DNA of 64,000 nucleotides from NCBI RefSeq assembly GCF_001730525.1, contig NZ_MDFN01000014.1:62001-126000 (forward strand), read 5' to 3'. Source of the DNA: Arcticibacter eurypsychrophilus. Lineage in GTDB: Bacteria > Bacteroidota > Bacteroidia > Sphingobacteriales > Sphingobacteriaceae. The notes under the pieces are model-generated. The model ran no database searches. It was not told the origin of the DNA and was given only the letters and a program-made list of their open reading frames with translations. This document shows, piece after piece, positions 50,599 to 60,291 of the stretch. Position numbers and translations under genes: made by a program. Position 1 is the first letter of the stretch; each line of letters opens with the position of its first letter.

Positions 50599-53500
50599 AT
50601 GCGAAAAGTTTTACTACTAATGGTACTGTTTGCATTAACCGCTGCAAATCCTTGGGTCCAAACAATGGCTCAAACTAGTCAACGTGTTATAAAAGGAACA
50701 GTTTCCGACGACAAAGGGGGCACACTTCCCGGAGCCTCCGTTACAGTCAAAAATACCAAGTCATCCACAATGACCAATGTAAACGGGCAGTTTACATTAA
50801 CGGTTCCTCAGGGAGGTACCAGTATTGTTGTATCATTTGTTGGAATGACTCCTCAGGAAATTTCAATAGGTAACAAAACTACTATTAATGTAGCATTGAA
50901 AGATGCCAATACCAACCTGAATGAAGTGGTCGTTATTGGATATGGGTCGATTAGACGATCTGAGGTGACATCCTCTATCTCTTCTATTGGTGAAAGAGAT
51001 ATAAAAAACTTACCGGTATCAGGTATTGATCAGGCTTTACAGGGAAAGGTATCAGGTGTAACCGTTACCAGTAATGGCGGACAGCCAGGAGGAGGGGTAT
51101 CGTTAAGGATTAGAGGTATTACATCTGTTAATGGAGTTGAACCTTTATATGTAATAGATGGAATCCCAATTTTGACATCTACAAGTACTATTGCCCAGGA
51201 TCAGTTGGGTGGTAAAGCTGGACAGTCTTCCCAAAGTGTGTTGTCAACCTTAAATCCGAATGATATTGCTTCAATAGATATCTTAAAAGATGCATCTGCT
51301 CAAGCCATATATGGTTCATTGGGAGGAAATGGAGTTGTGATTATCACGACTAAAAAAGGGAAGAGCGGCGAAAGTAAAATTAATTACGATGTTTATTATG
51401 GTGCACAAACCGTACCTAAAAAACTGGATGTAATGAACTTGAGTCAGTTTGCTACCTATTACAATTCTCTTATTCCAGAAGTGGCAGCTACTGGAGGTGC
51501 TTTAAATGTAATTGATGAATTTGCTAATCCTTCTCTATTAGGAGCAGGAACAGATTGGCAGGATGCCTTATTTCAACGAGGAAATATGGCTAATCATCAA
51601 CTGTCTTTTTCTGGTGGTCATGAGAAAACAAATTATTATTTTTCCCTTAACTATTTTGATCAAGGTGGTACTATTATCGGATCTAAATTTAATAGATACT
51701 CTTCCAGAATCGGTGTTGATCAACAAGTAAATAAGTGGCTTAGGGCAGGGGTAAGTGGCAATTTGTCTCGCAGTAATCAAAAAATCACATTGACAGATGG
51801 TACTGAGACTCCTACTACAATTGTATTATATAATAGTCCGGCAACTCCAGTTCGGAGTGCAGACGGGCAGTTTATTACCACAACCTCTTTAGGAAGTAAC
51901 GCCTTTGGAACCAGTACAAGCAATCCAATAGCTACAGCCTTATTGCGGGATGTTGGTTCAATTCAGAACAAGGTCTATGGAAATCTTTATGCAGAGATTG
52001 GATTTACAAAATATCTGACGTTAAGAAATGAAGTGAATTATGATTTTCAGTTGGCTCAAAATCATGCTTTTCAACCTTTAATAACAAATACAATTACAAA
52101 GCAATCTATATTATCTCCTAGTAGGTTGAGAGAAGATGATAATTCGAGTTTCTTTTGGGCAGTTAGAAATTACCTGAGCTTTAATAATGCCTTTGGGAAG
52201 CATGCTATTAATGCTGTAGCTGGACATGAAGCACAAGTGTCTCGTTGGGATAATAAATACATAACCGCAACTAACCTGCAGAAAAACCTGATGTCCATAA
52301 ATGCTGGAACAATTGATCCAGCAGGTACAGGTGCTCCTAAAGGAGATGGAAGTATGGAATCGTATTTTGGAAGGGCTAGCTATACCTTTGATAGTAGATA
52401 TTCGATAAGTGGTTCCTATAGAAGAGACGGATCTTCAAGTTTTGGTACAAATAACAAAGTGGCTTATTTTACAGCTGCATCAGGTGCCTGGACAATTACA
52501 AATGAGCAATTCGCAAAGAACTGGAAATTTGTAGATTATTTGAAGTTACGTTTAGGTGTAGGTTCAGTAGGTAATCAAAACTCACGTGTTGCAAACGCAT
52601 ATACTACAAATATTAGAATCTTTAGTATATCTCCATTTGGTGCTGGTGGAGTTCCCGCTAATGTAGGTAACCCTGATTTGAGTTGGGAATCTGTAACCAC
52701 CCAGAATGCTGGTATTGACGCTACCCTATTTAACAAGAAGCTGGAGCTATCAGTTGATATCTATAATAAGAAAACTACTAATATGATCCTGTCTACTACT
52801 TTACCTGTTTTTGCAGGATTAGACCCTAATCCACCAACAAATTCGTATAAAGACATCGAGCCTCCTGTAACAAACGCAGGGGAAATGAGTAATAAAGGGA
52901 TCGATATTGGATTAACCAGTTACAATATTCAAGGTAAAGAGTTCAACTGGAAGACCAATGTGGTATTTAGCAGATATAAGAACTTACTAGTAAAATTAAA
53001 TTCTCAAAATGCGATTCTAAAAGGTATTGAACAAGATTTCACACCTGCATCAGTAGTTAATTTTACGCAGGCAGGTGGTCCGGTTGGTACTTTTTATGGA
53101 TATGTCACCGATGGACTTTTTCGAAGTCAGGAAGAACTGAATGCAATAGGTCAGGGAATACCAGTAGGACAGACAGGTATCTGGCTGGGAGATGTTCGCT
53201 TCAAAGATATCAGTGGTCCCAATGGTGTTCCTGATGGTAAAATAGGAAGTGAAGACGTTACCGTAATTGGTAATCCAAACCCTGATTTTACCTATGGTTT
53301 AACGAATACATTTAATTATAAAGGGTTCGATCTTTCAGTTTTCTTACAAGGAGTACAGGGAGGTGATATATTTAATTGGACCCGTAAGTATTCTGAATCT
53401 TTAATTAGCCCATACTTAAATCAGTTAACCACTGTTTTGAATAGATATACAGAAAGTAATCCTACTTCCGATATGCCAAGGTTTGTTAATGGATGGCACA

Positions 53501-53784
53501 GTAATAATACCAGGATATCAGATCGTTATGTGGAAGATGGTTCTTACTTAAGGATTCAAAACATCTCTTTTGGTTACAATGTTCCATCAAAATGGATCAA
53601 TCCGATAAAGATGACCTCAGCCAGGATATATGTGTCAGCACAAAATGTGTACACCTTTACTAAATATTCAGGTTACGATCCTGAGATTGGTTCCTTTAAC
53701 AAAGATGTGCTATCTGCGAATGTTGATAATGGTCATTATCCTACACCAAGGACTTTTACTATTGGAGCAAACATTCAGTTTTAA
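50599..53784 (+). CDS. SusC/RagA-family TonB-dependent transporter of the mannan locus
   Basis: The 1061-residue protein has a signal peptide (cut near TMAQTSQ) and a carboxypeptidase-regulatory-like domain (about residues 28-110). The junction LNEVVVIGYGSIRRSEVTSS leads to a plug (about 120-250) and an outer-membrane barrel ending FTIGANIQF. It imports oligosaccharides using TonB energy. SusD, an IPT/TIG surface protein and four glycoside hydrolases follow on the same strand. Manno-oligosaccharides are therefore the likely cargo, which is an inference from those enzymes. SusD starts 20 bp downstream. Confidence 0.95.
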   Translation: MRKVLLLMVLFALTAANPWVQTMAQTSQRVIKGTVSDDKGGTLPGASVTVKNTKSSTMTNVNGQFTLTVPQGGTSIVVSFVGMTPQEISIGNKTTINVALKDANTNLNEVVVIGYGSIRRSEVTSSISSIGERDIKNLPVSGIDQALQGKVSGVTVTSNGGQPGGGVSLRIRGITSVNGVEPLYVIDGIPILTSTSTIAQDQLGGKAGQSSQSVLSTLNPNDIASIDILKDASAQAIYGSLGGNGVVIITTKKGKSGESKINYDVYYGAQTVPKKLDVMNLSQFATYYNSLIPEVAATGGALNVIDEFANPSLLGAGTDWQDALFQRGNMANHQLSFSGGHEKTNYYFSLNYFDQGGTIIGSKFNRYSSRIGVDQQVNKWLRAGVSGNLSRSNQKITLTDGTETPTTIVLYNSPATPVRSADGQFITTTSLGSNAFGTSTSNPIATALLRDVGSIQNKVYGNLYAEIGFTKYLTLRNEVNYDFQLAQNHAFQPLITNTITKQSILSPSRLREDDNSSFFWAVRNYLSFNNAFGKHAINAVAGHEAQVSRWDNKYITATNLQKNLMSINAGTIDPAGTGAPKGDGSMESYFGRASYTFDSRYSISGSYRRDGSSSFGTNNKVAYFTAASGAWTITNEQFAKNWKFVDYLKLRLGVGSVGNQNSRVANAYTTNIRIFSISPFGAGGVPANVGNPDLSWESVTTQNAGIDATLFNKKLELSVDIYNKKTTNMILSTTLPVFAGLDPNPPTNSYKDIEPPVTNAGEMSNKGIDIGLTSYNIQGKEFNWKTNVVFSRYKNLLVKLNSQNAILKGIEQDFTPASVVNFTQAGGPVGTFYGYVTDGLFRSQEELNAIGQGIPVGQTGIWLGDVRFKDISGPNGVPDGKIGSEDVTVIGNPNPDFTYGLTNTFNYKGFDLSVFLQGVQGGDIFNWTRKYSESLISPYLNQLTTVLNRYTESNPTSDMPRFVNGWHSNNTRISDRYVEDGSYLRIQNISFGYNVPSKWINPIKMTSARIYVSAQNVYTFTKYSGYDPEIGSFNKDVLSANVDNGHYPTPRTFTIGANIQF

Positions 53785-53804
53785 CCCGATTAATTTGATT
53801 AGAA

Positions 53805-55385
53805 ATGAAAAAATATAAAATAAGCTTTATATTAATAAGCATAATTTGTTTGGCATCCTGTAAAGAAGATTTCCTTGATCGTCCTTCAGTAAATAACCCT
53901 ACATTGGATACTTATTATGTCAACGCGCAAGAAGTGAATGCGGCGACAGGCTATCTTTACAATTCAGTATGGTACGATTATTCCGACAAAGCCTTCCATT
54001 CAATTGGAGAAGCCTTAAGTGGAAATATGTTAACCGAAACAGGTGTTAATTATGATGGAGGTAGCTTTAATAACTTCACTGTATTAAGCACCGATGGCAT
54101 GGTTTCAAGTACCTGGCGTTCGCTTTATAAAGTTGCGGGAACTTCTACCGTATTACTTAAAACATTTGAGCAAAAGAAAGCTAGTGTAGCTGATGGCGCT
54201 TATCTTGATTTAGGAATAGCAGAGAGTAGATTCATGAGAGGAGTCGCTTATTTCTATCTGGCACGCATTTTTAAAGATGTGCCTATTGTAGAAGATCCGG
54301 TCGCTTTGGCTGGCTCTGGTGATTATAATATACCTCGTTATCTTCAGGCTGATGTACTTCGCTTTGTTTTGGAAGATCTGCAATATGCTAAAGATAATTT
54401 GCCTGCTGCTCCATATGCTCCTGGTCGCGCAAGTAGCTATTCTGCAGCTGGAATGATGGCTAAGGTTTATTTGTATATGAAAGATTATGCAAATGCTAAA
54501 AAAGAAGCATCTGAAGTAATGGCATCCGGCAAATACGATCTTTATCCTGATTATGAAAAGATGTTCACAAGCTCTGCTGCGAATAATAATGTGGAGTCTT
54601 TATTTGCTCTTCAATGGATTGCAGGAGGTGGATATGGGTATGCTAATGCAGTAAATGCATATGCCGCACCTTCAACACTTCTTAAACCTGGCTTTGGTAC
54701 CGGATATTCATCCGTTTATCCTACCATAGACGTTTTGAATTCTTATGCCCCACAAGACAAAAGAAGGCAATGGTCTAATATGGAACAAGGTTTTACCAGG
54801 AAAGACTGGACGAATTCGAACTTCCCTGATGGATTTAAATATGATACAACGGGTACTCAGTATGAGACAGTGACCACATTAAGAAATGGATCCAGAGCAA
54901 ACTCTTTAAAATATGTTGTTGGCCCTGGCTCAAATGGTGAACCACTAAGCCCTAATGGATCCTCCAGTATCTGTACTTATATGTTAAGATATGCCGATGT
55001 GTTGCTTATCTATGCCGAATCAGTACTCGCAGAGGGTGCCTCCACAAGTGATGCAAGTGCATTAGCAGCTTTCAATAAGGTGCATAACCGGAATCATAAC
55101 TTTAATGATGTACCAGTAACGGCGCTAACTCCGGATGTTATTTTAAAAGAAAGAAGGGCTGAATTTGCTTATGAAGGCGATTACTGGTTTGATATTCAAA
55201 GGCAAGGTTTCACCAAAGCTAAAGCAATTATTGAAAAACAGGATAGAGGGAGCTATTCAGGAACTGGAGTCAATCATCTCTACGCTCATTTAACCTCCGA
55301 ATCGCAATTGTTTTTGCCGATACCTCAAGCTGAGACTGTATCTGATCCGCAGTTATTACAAGAGGCTGTGCCTTATTATAAATAA
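53805..55385 (+). CDS. SusD/RagB-family glycan-binding lipoprotein of the mannan locus
   Basis: The 526-residue lipoprotein has lipobox LASC (Cys19) followed by KED, a Bacteroidota surface-export signal. The SusD fold shows in KEDFLDRPSVNNPTLDTYY, ESRFMRGVAYFYLARIFKDVPIV and the C-terminal KERRAEFAYEGDYWFDIQRQGF. It should sit on the SusC barrel at the cell surface and capture manno-oligosaccharides. It lies between the SusC gene (20 bp) and the IPT/TIG lipoprotein gene (31 bp). Confidence 0.94.
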   Translation: MKKYKISFILISIICLASCKEDFLDRPSVNNPTLDTYYVNAQEVNAATGYLYNSVWYDYSDKAFHSIGEALSGNMLTETGVNYDGGSFNNFTVLSTDGMVSSTWRSLYKVAGTSTVLLKTFEQKKASVADGAYLDLGIAESRFMRGVAYFYLARIFKDVPIVEDPVALAGSGDYNIPRYLQADVLRFVLEDLQYAKDNLPAAPYAPGRASSYSAAGMMAKVYLYMKDYANAKKEASEVMASGKYDLYPDYEKMFTSSAANNNVESLFALQWIAGGGYGYANAVNAYAAPSTLLKPGFGTGYSSVYPTIDVLNSYAPQDKRRQWSNMEQGFTRKDWTNSNFPDGFKYDTTGTQYETVTTLRNGSRANSLKYVVGPGSNGEPLSPNGSSSICTYMLRYADVLLIYAESVLAEGASTSDASALAAFNKVHNRNHNFNDVPVTALTPDVILKERRAEFAYEGDYWFDIQRQGFTKAKAIIEKQDRGSYSGTGVNHLYAHLTSESQLFLPIPQAETVSDPQLLQEAVPYYK

Positions 55386-55416
55386 TGATAATAATACATT
55401 CTAGTATATAGAGATT

Positions 55417-56487
55417 ATGAAAAAGCATTTTAAATCATGGATGTCTCTGGCGCTTGCGTTGGTATGTATTTCCATTTTATTTTCATGTGAGAAAGAGGAT
55501 AGTACCGGGAGTTCGGCTTCCTCGAATCCTAAAGTAGATTTGATTGATCCGGAAAAGGGTGCAAGTAATCAAGTCCTGACAATTACAGGAAATGGTATTG
55601 GAGGTATGACAAGTGTAATGTTTGAGACTGATAGTGTTTTAGTGGATTTTAATCCCAACTTTAACACCGAGAACGCAATGATTTTCCGTATTCCAACAGA
55701 TGTCATTCCTGGACAACAAAATATAATTTTTAAAAATAGTAAAGGCGTAGAGGTAAAGGTACCTTTTACTGTGCTCGGCCTGCCAACTATTACAAATGTT
55801 TCAAATTATAATTATAATGCAGGTGATAATATTACATTAACAGGTAAAAATTTAGCTGATGTAAGTAAAGTTGTTTTCACAGGGCAGAGTACAGCATTAG
55901 ACATTGTGTCTAAAACAGCAACTACTTTAACTATTAAAATGCCGGTTACAACACTTACCTCCAGTAAGCTGAATATTACTAATGAGGCAGGCGTTATTTC
56001 TACAACACAGGAGTTTGTTAGTATGGCAAATGCTTATCTGATTTTTACTGATGATTACCAAAATGGGTTTGTTAACGCATCCTGGGGTGGTGGAGAAGTA
56101 TCATCTACAGTAGCGAGATCAGGTGCTAGTTCTTTCAAAACGACTTACGGAAAAGGGAATTGGAGTGCTAACGGGGTCGCAAGTTGGAATACAGGCGTTA
56201 CTAATGTTAATTATAAGTATTTGTCTTTTTGGATAAAGGGAGGATTAATAGAACATACAATTTATTTGACTAGTGATCAGCGTCCAGCTGGTTATGGTAA
56301 TGCTGATGTCACAACTCCAATAGTTGTTCCTGCAAATGTATGGACTTACTTTAAGCTTGACTTAGAAAAGGACAAAGTATTGCTGTGGAGCAAGGGGCCT
56401 GTCTTTAAGCAATTAGGATTTTGGACAAAAGGACCTGATAATGCAGATGAAACCATATATTTTGATGATGTGATTCTAATTAAATAA
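55417..56487 (+). CDS. IPT/TIG-domain surface glycan-binding lipoprotein (SusE/F position)
   Basis: The 356-residue lipoprotein has lipobox LFSC (Cys24) followed by EKED, a surface-export signal. Two IPT/TIG immunoglobulin-like domains come next (about 40-120, PKVDLIDPEKGASNQVLTITGNG, and 121-195, PTITNVSNYNYNAGDNITLTGKNL). A C-terminal beta-sandwich (about 205-356, TDDYQNGFVNASWGGGEV, ending DETIYFDDVILIK) resembles carbohydrate-binding domains of glycan-binding proteins. It occupies the SusE/SusF position and probably helps hold mannan at the surface. A strong hairpin terminator follows the gene. Confidence 0.85.
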   Translation: MKKHFKSWMSLALALVCISILFSCEKEDSTGSSASSNPKVDLIDPEKGASNQVLTITGNGIGGMTSVMFETDSVLVDFNPNFNTENAMIFRIPTDVIPGQQNIIFKNSKGVEVKVPFTVLGLPTITNVSNYNYNAGDNITLTGKNLADVSKVVFTGQSTALDIVSKTATTLTIKMPVTTLTSSKLNITNEAGVISTTQEFVSMANAYLIFTDDYQNGFVNASWGGGEVSSTVARSGASSFKTTYGKGNWSANGVASWNTGVTNVNYKYLSFWIKGGLIEHTIYLTSDQRPAGYGNADVTTPIVVPANVWTYFKLDLEKDKVLLWSKGPVFKQLGFWTKGPDNADETIYFDDVILIK

Positions 56488-56554
56488 CATTCTGCAATTC
56501 AGCATTTCAATCAATTAACTTCGATTCAAGTGCTGTTTAACACTAAACTTTATC

Positions 56555-56590
56555 AAACCGTGGATAAACAATTTGTTTATTCACGGTTTT
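56555..56590 (+). terminator. Intra-locus hairpin terminator between the glycan-binding protein and GH5
   Basis: AAACCGTGGATAAACA (56555-56570) pairs with TGTTTATTCACGGTTT (56574-56589) over 16 positions, one a G-U pair, around a 3-nt loop with TTTT at the end. It can partly stop transcription after the SusC-SusD-binding-protein block, so that the enzymes are made at a lower level or from their own promoter. Confidence 0.75.
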
Positions 56591-56625
56591 AATCCATAAG
56601 AGGCAAGTTCGTTTTTGTAAATGAT

Positions 56626-57924
56626 ATGATTAAAAAACTTATAATATTATTGATTTTATTGTTTGGATATGTCACGATACATGCCCAAAATACTTTTGTT
56701 TCTGTAAAAAACACTCATTTTACACGAAATAATAAACCCTACTACTATATTGGTGCCAACTATTGGTATGGCGGCATGCTTGCTCTCGAAAAAGACAACT
56801 CCCGTGGAAAAGAGCGACTAAAAAAAGAACTCGATTTTCTTAAATCAAAAGGAGTGAACAACCTCCGTGTACTGGCAGGTTCAGAAGGCCGGGGATTGGT
56901 CAATGGTGTGGAACGTGTAAAACCCTCCTTCCAACCAGAGCAGGGAAAGTTTAACCCCGATATTCTTGAAGGATTAGACTACTTGCTCTTTGAGATGGGC
57001 AAAAGAAAGATGGTGGCTGTGCTCTTCCTGAGTAATAACTGGGAATGGAGTGGTGGCTTCCTGCAATATCTCAACTGGAACAAAGTGATCTCTGACTCAA
57101 CCATGCAAAGCAAAATGAGCTGGGACGGTTTACGCGATAATACCAGTAAGTTTTACTCCTGTGCACCATGTAAGGATGATTATAACAAACAACTCAACCT
57201 GATTCTGAATCATAAGAATAAATATACAGGTCGTACCTACATCAATGAACCAGCTATCATGGCATGGGAATTGGCAAATGAACCCAGACCAATGCGTACC
57301 TCAGCTGTTGATGCATATAAAGAATGGACATCTTCTGTAGCCGCTTACATCAAATCAATTGATAAAAACCATTTAGTAACCCTTGGTACAGAAGGTATTA
57401 TGGGAACGGATGAATCAGCTGCTTTATTCGCTGAAGTCAATACACCTGCTCAAATTGATTACCTTACCCTGCATATTTGGCCTAAGAACTGGGGTTGGTT
57501 CACTGGAACTGCAATCAACGATCAGCTGCCACAAGTGATCAGCAAATCGGATGCCTATATCAAACAGCATGAAGTAATTGCAAAACAGATCAACAAACCT
57601 CTTGTCATAGAAGAATTTGGATTACCACGAGAAGATCATTCCTTTGATATCGCTGCTTCTACAAAGTCAAGAGACGAATATTTTAATTCAATTTTCAAAC
57701 TCATCAAAGAAAGTAAATTAGCAGCCGGACCAATTGCCGGATGTAATATATGGGCATTCGGTGGAACCGCACGACCAATTCCTGGTCAGCTTTTTTGGAA
57801 AGAAGGGGATGATTTTATGGGCGATCCCCCTCAGGAAGAACAGGGCCTTAATTCAGTTTTCGACAGTGACACCAGTACATGGAACATAATCAGATCCTTT
57901 TCTCAAACATTAAATACCCGATAA
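56626..57924 (+). CDS. GH5 endo-beta-1,4-mannanase (GH5_7-like)
   Basis: The 432-residue enzyme has a signal peptide (MIKKLIILLILLFGYVTIHAQ) and a GH5 barrel. The acid/base E219 lies in AWELANEPRP and the nucleophile E330 in LVIEEFGLPRE. TRNNKPYYYIGANYWYGGML and the WELANEPR form match the GH5 subfamily 7 mannanases. It cuts beta-1,4-mannan backbones with retention of configuration, probably in the periplasm since no lipobox is seen. The GH3 gene follows after 5 bp. Confidence 0.9.
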   Translation: MIKKLIILLILLFGYVTIHAQNTFVSVKNTHFTRNNKPYYYIGANYWYGGMLALEKDNSRGKERLKKELDFLKSKGVNNLRVLAGSEGRGLVNGVERVKPSFQPEQGKFNPDILEGLDYLLFEMGKRKMVAVLFLSNNWEWSGGFLQYLNWNKVISDSTMQSKMSWDGLRDNTSKFYSCAPCKDDYNKQLNLILNHKNKYTGRTYINEPAIMAWELANEPRPMRTSAVDAYKEWTSSVAAYIKSIDKNHLVTLGTEGIMGTDESAALFAEVNTPAQIDYLTLHIWPKNWGWFTGTAINDQLPQVISKSDAYIKQHEVIAKQINKPLVIEEFGLPREDHSFDIAASTKSRDEYFNSIFKLIKESKLAAGPIAGCNIWAFGGTARPIPGQLFWKEGDDFMGDPPQEEQGLNSVFDSDTSTWNIIRSFSQTLNTR

Positions 57925-57929
57925 CGAAT

Positions 57930-60170
57930 ATGAAAAAGTATGCACTCTCAGTTTGCTTATTTGCTGCTGTGTTTAACGTTAAGTCTCAAAGCAATATGAA
58001 TGTCGACCAAAAGGTAAGTACACTGCTTTCCAGAATGACGCTTGAAGAAAAAGTAGGTCAGATGACCCAGATTAGTGTCGAAGCGTTTTTAAAATCGACC
58101 AACGGTAAGCTGAATGAACCGCATGAGTTTGATATGGCCAAACTTACAGAAGCGATCTCCAAATATAAAATTGGATCAATGCTGAATGTTGGCGGAGATG
58201 CACAGACTTTAGACCTATGGCGCAAACGAATTGAAACGATTCAAAAGCTTGCTTTAAAAGAACGCATAAAAATTCCTGTTCTCTACGGTATTGATGCCAT
58301 CAGGGGTAATAATTATACGTTAGAATCTGTTTTATTCCCTCAACAAATAGCACAGGCTGCATCTTTTAACCCTGCAATGGCTCAAAAAGCCGCAGCAGTT
58401 GCTGCGTATGAAACAAGGGCGGCATTTATTCCATGGAACTTTAGTCCGGTTCTTGATTTAGGCAGACAACCCGTGTGGCCTAGAATCTGGGAAACGTATG
58501 GTGAGGATCCGCATCTGGTTACGGAAATGGGAAAGGCTGTTATTCTTGGATATGAAGGATCTGGACAGACTATCGATAAATACCATGTATTTGCCTGTTT
58601 AAAGCACTATATGGGTTACAGTATGCCTTTGAGCGGACATGATCGTACCCCAGCATGGATTCCTGAAAGGGAGTTAAGGGAATATTTTCTTCCTCAATTT
58701 GCTGCTGCTGTAAAAGCCGGTGCCAAAACAGTCATGGTGAATAGCGGTGAAATCAACGGAATTCCTGTTCATTCCAACAAGCATATCCTAACCGATATTC
58801 TCAAGGGTGAACTCCAGTTTAAAGGTTTTATAGTGAGCGATTGGCAGGATATTCAGTATCTCTATCAGCGCCATAAAATTGCAGTGGATAATAAAGATGC
58901 CGTCATGATCGCCATTAATGCAGGCATCGATATGAGTATGGTGCCTACTGATTTTACCTTTTGCGATGATCTGATTGCTTTAGTTAAAGAAGGAAAGGTA
59001 AGTATGAGTCGTGTTGATGATGCAGTAAGCCGAATCCTTAAAGTGAAGTTTGAAGCCGGACTGTTTGATCAGCCTGCAGGTAATGCAAAAGACTACCCTT
59101 TATTTAACAGTCCGCAGCATAATAAGCTTAACTATGATGTTGCTGCAGAGTGTATTACTTTGTTGAAAAATGAAGACCAGATCCTTCCTCTTGCAAAAGG
59201 GAAAAAGATCTTTGTTACTGGTCCTTCCGCTTCCAGCATGCGTCCTCTAAATGGTGGTTGGTCCAGAAACTGGCAGGGACTCAACTCGAATGAAACAGAG
59301 AAAGGTAAAAACACAATCCTTGAAGCCATTACCAATGTATTTGGAACAGAAAATGTAACTTATAGTGAGGGTGCTACCTTCACAGAAGCTAAAGACCTGA
59401 AGGATGCAGTTACGAAAGCTGCAGCTGCTGACGTCATTGTTTTATGTATCGGTGAAGATAGTTACACTGAAACTCCAGGCAATATTGATGATATCACGAT
59501 TTCTGCTCCCCAGATTGAACTAGCCAAAGCACTTGCTGCAACAGGAAAACCCGTTGTATTTGTGCTAACAGAAGGAAGGCCAAGAATTATCTCCGCTATC
59601 GAACCTTTGAGTAAAGCGGTCATTCATGCTTATTTACTTGGTAATGAAGGTGGAAATGTAATTGCTGATGTTCTGGCAGGAAAGATTAATCCAAGTGGAA
59701 AACTTCCATACACCTACCCAAGACACACCAATAGTTTAACTAACTATTACCATAAATTTACAGAATCACTCGAATTTGATCCCACAGCAGGGTATAATCC
59801 ACAATGGGAATTTGGCTACGGGTTAAGCTATACCACATTTACCTACTCTGATTTAAAAGTAAGTGATCCTACACTGGATGCAAACGGTGAATTAACGGTA
59901 ACGGTTAAAATGAGCAACACAGGAAAAGTAGCCGGTAAGGAAACTGCTCTTTTATATGCCAGTGATATGGTGGCCTCCATTACTCCTGAAGTAAAACGAC
60001 TACGTGCTTTTCAAAAAATTGAGTTACAACCAGGAGAATCCAAAGTGCTCACTTTTACTTTGAAATCGGAGGACTTTTCTTTTATTAATAATGATTTAAA
60101 GCGTGTTACCGAACCTGGAAAGTTTACACTTTCTATCGGGGGACTTACCTCTGTCTTTACTTACCAATAA
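57930..60170 (+). CDS. GH3 exo-beta-glycosidase (beta-glucosidase family)
   Basis: The 746-residue protein starts at the ATG at 57930 with a signal peptide (MKKYALSVCLFAAVFNVKSQ); a frame opening 51 bp upstream would bury it. The GH3 N-terminal barrel (WNFSPVLDLGRQPVWPRIWETYGEDP) carries the nucleophile D304 in FIVSDWQD. The alpha/beta C-terminal domain (KPVVFVLTEGRP, NPSGKLPYTYPR) is followed by a fibronectin-III-like domain (ETALLYASDMVASITPEVKRLRAF). It should release terminal glucose, or less likely mannose, from oligosaccharides, which suits glucomannan. It lies 5 bp after GH5. Confidence 0.9.
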   Translation: MKKYALSVCLFAAVFNVKSQSNMNVDQKVSTLLSRMTLEEKVGQMTQISVEAFLKSTNGKLNEPHEFDMAKLTEAISKYKIGSMLNVGGDAQTLDLWRKRIETIQKLALKERIKIPVLYGIDAIRGNNYTLESVLFPQQIAQAASFNPAMAQKAAAVAAYETRAAFIPWNFSPVLDLGRQPVWPRIWETYGEDPHLVTEMGKAVILGYEGSGQTIDKYHVFACLKHYMGYSMPLSGHDRTPAWIPERELREYFLPQFAAAVKAGAKTVMVNSGEINGIPVHSNKHILTDILKGELQFKGFIVSDWQDIQYLYQRHKIAVDNKDAVMIAINAGIDMSMVPTDFTFCDDLIALVKEGKVSMSRVDDAVSRILKVKFEAGLFDQPAGNAKDYPLFNSPQHNKLNYDVAAECITLLKNEDQILPLAKGKKIFVTGPSASSMRPLNGGWSRNWQGLNSNETEKGKNTILEAITNVFGTENVTYSEGATFTEAKDLKDAVTKAAAADVIVLCIGEDSYTETPGNIDDITISAPQIELAKALAATGKPVVFVLTEGRPRIISAIEPLSKAVIHAYLLGNEGGNVIADVLAGKINPSGKLPYTYPRHTNSLTNYYHKFTESLEFDPTAGYNPQWEFGYGLSYTTFTYSDLKVSDPTLDANGELTVTVKMSNTGKVAGKETALLYASDMVASITPEVKRLRAFQKIELQPGESKVLTFTLKSEDFSFINNDLKRVTEPGKFTLSIGGLTSVFTYQ

Positions 60171-60189
60171 AACAATATTGAATCTAATT

Positions 60190-60217
60190 GTATCTGAATT
60201 AAGGCTAATTCAGATAC
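60190..60217. repeat. Perfect inverted repeat between GH3 and GH26
   Basis: GTATCTGAATTA (60190-60201) is the exact inverse of TAATTCAGATAC (60206-60217), with the loop AGGC. It lies 20 bp past the GH3 stop. No T-run follows directly, so it may be a weak terminator, an mRNA stabiliser or an operator. Confidence 0.55.
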
Positions 60218-60291
60218 TTACATAAGCTCAACTATTTTTTTTGAATACTTATATAAAAGAGCACAGAACATTAGTTCTAGAAATAAAATAT

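Noticed and set aside
57879-57929. Upstream start for the GH3 gene inside GH5
   Set aside because: It would place 17 polar residues before a normal signal peptide; the ATG at 57930 gives proper export and a 5-bp gap.
60241-60291. Upstream TTG start for the GH26 gene
   Set aside because: It would mask the lipoprotein signal that begins at 60292.
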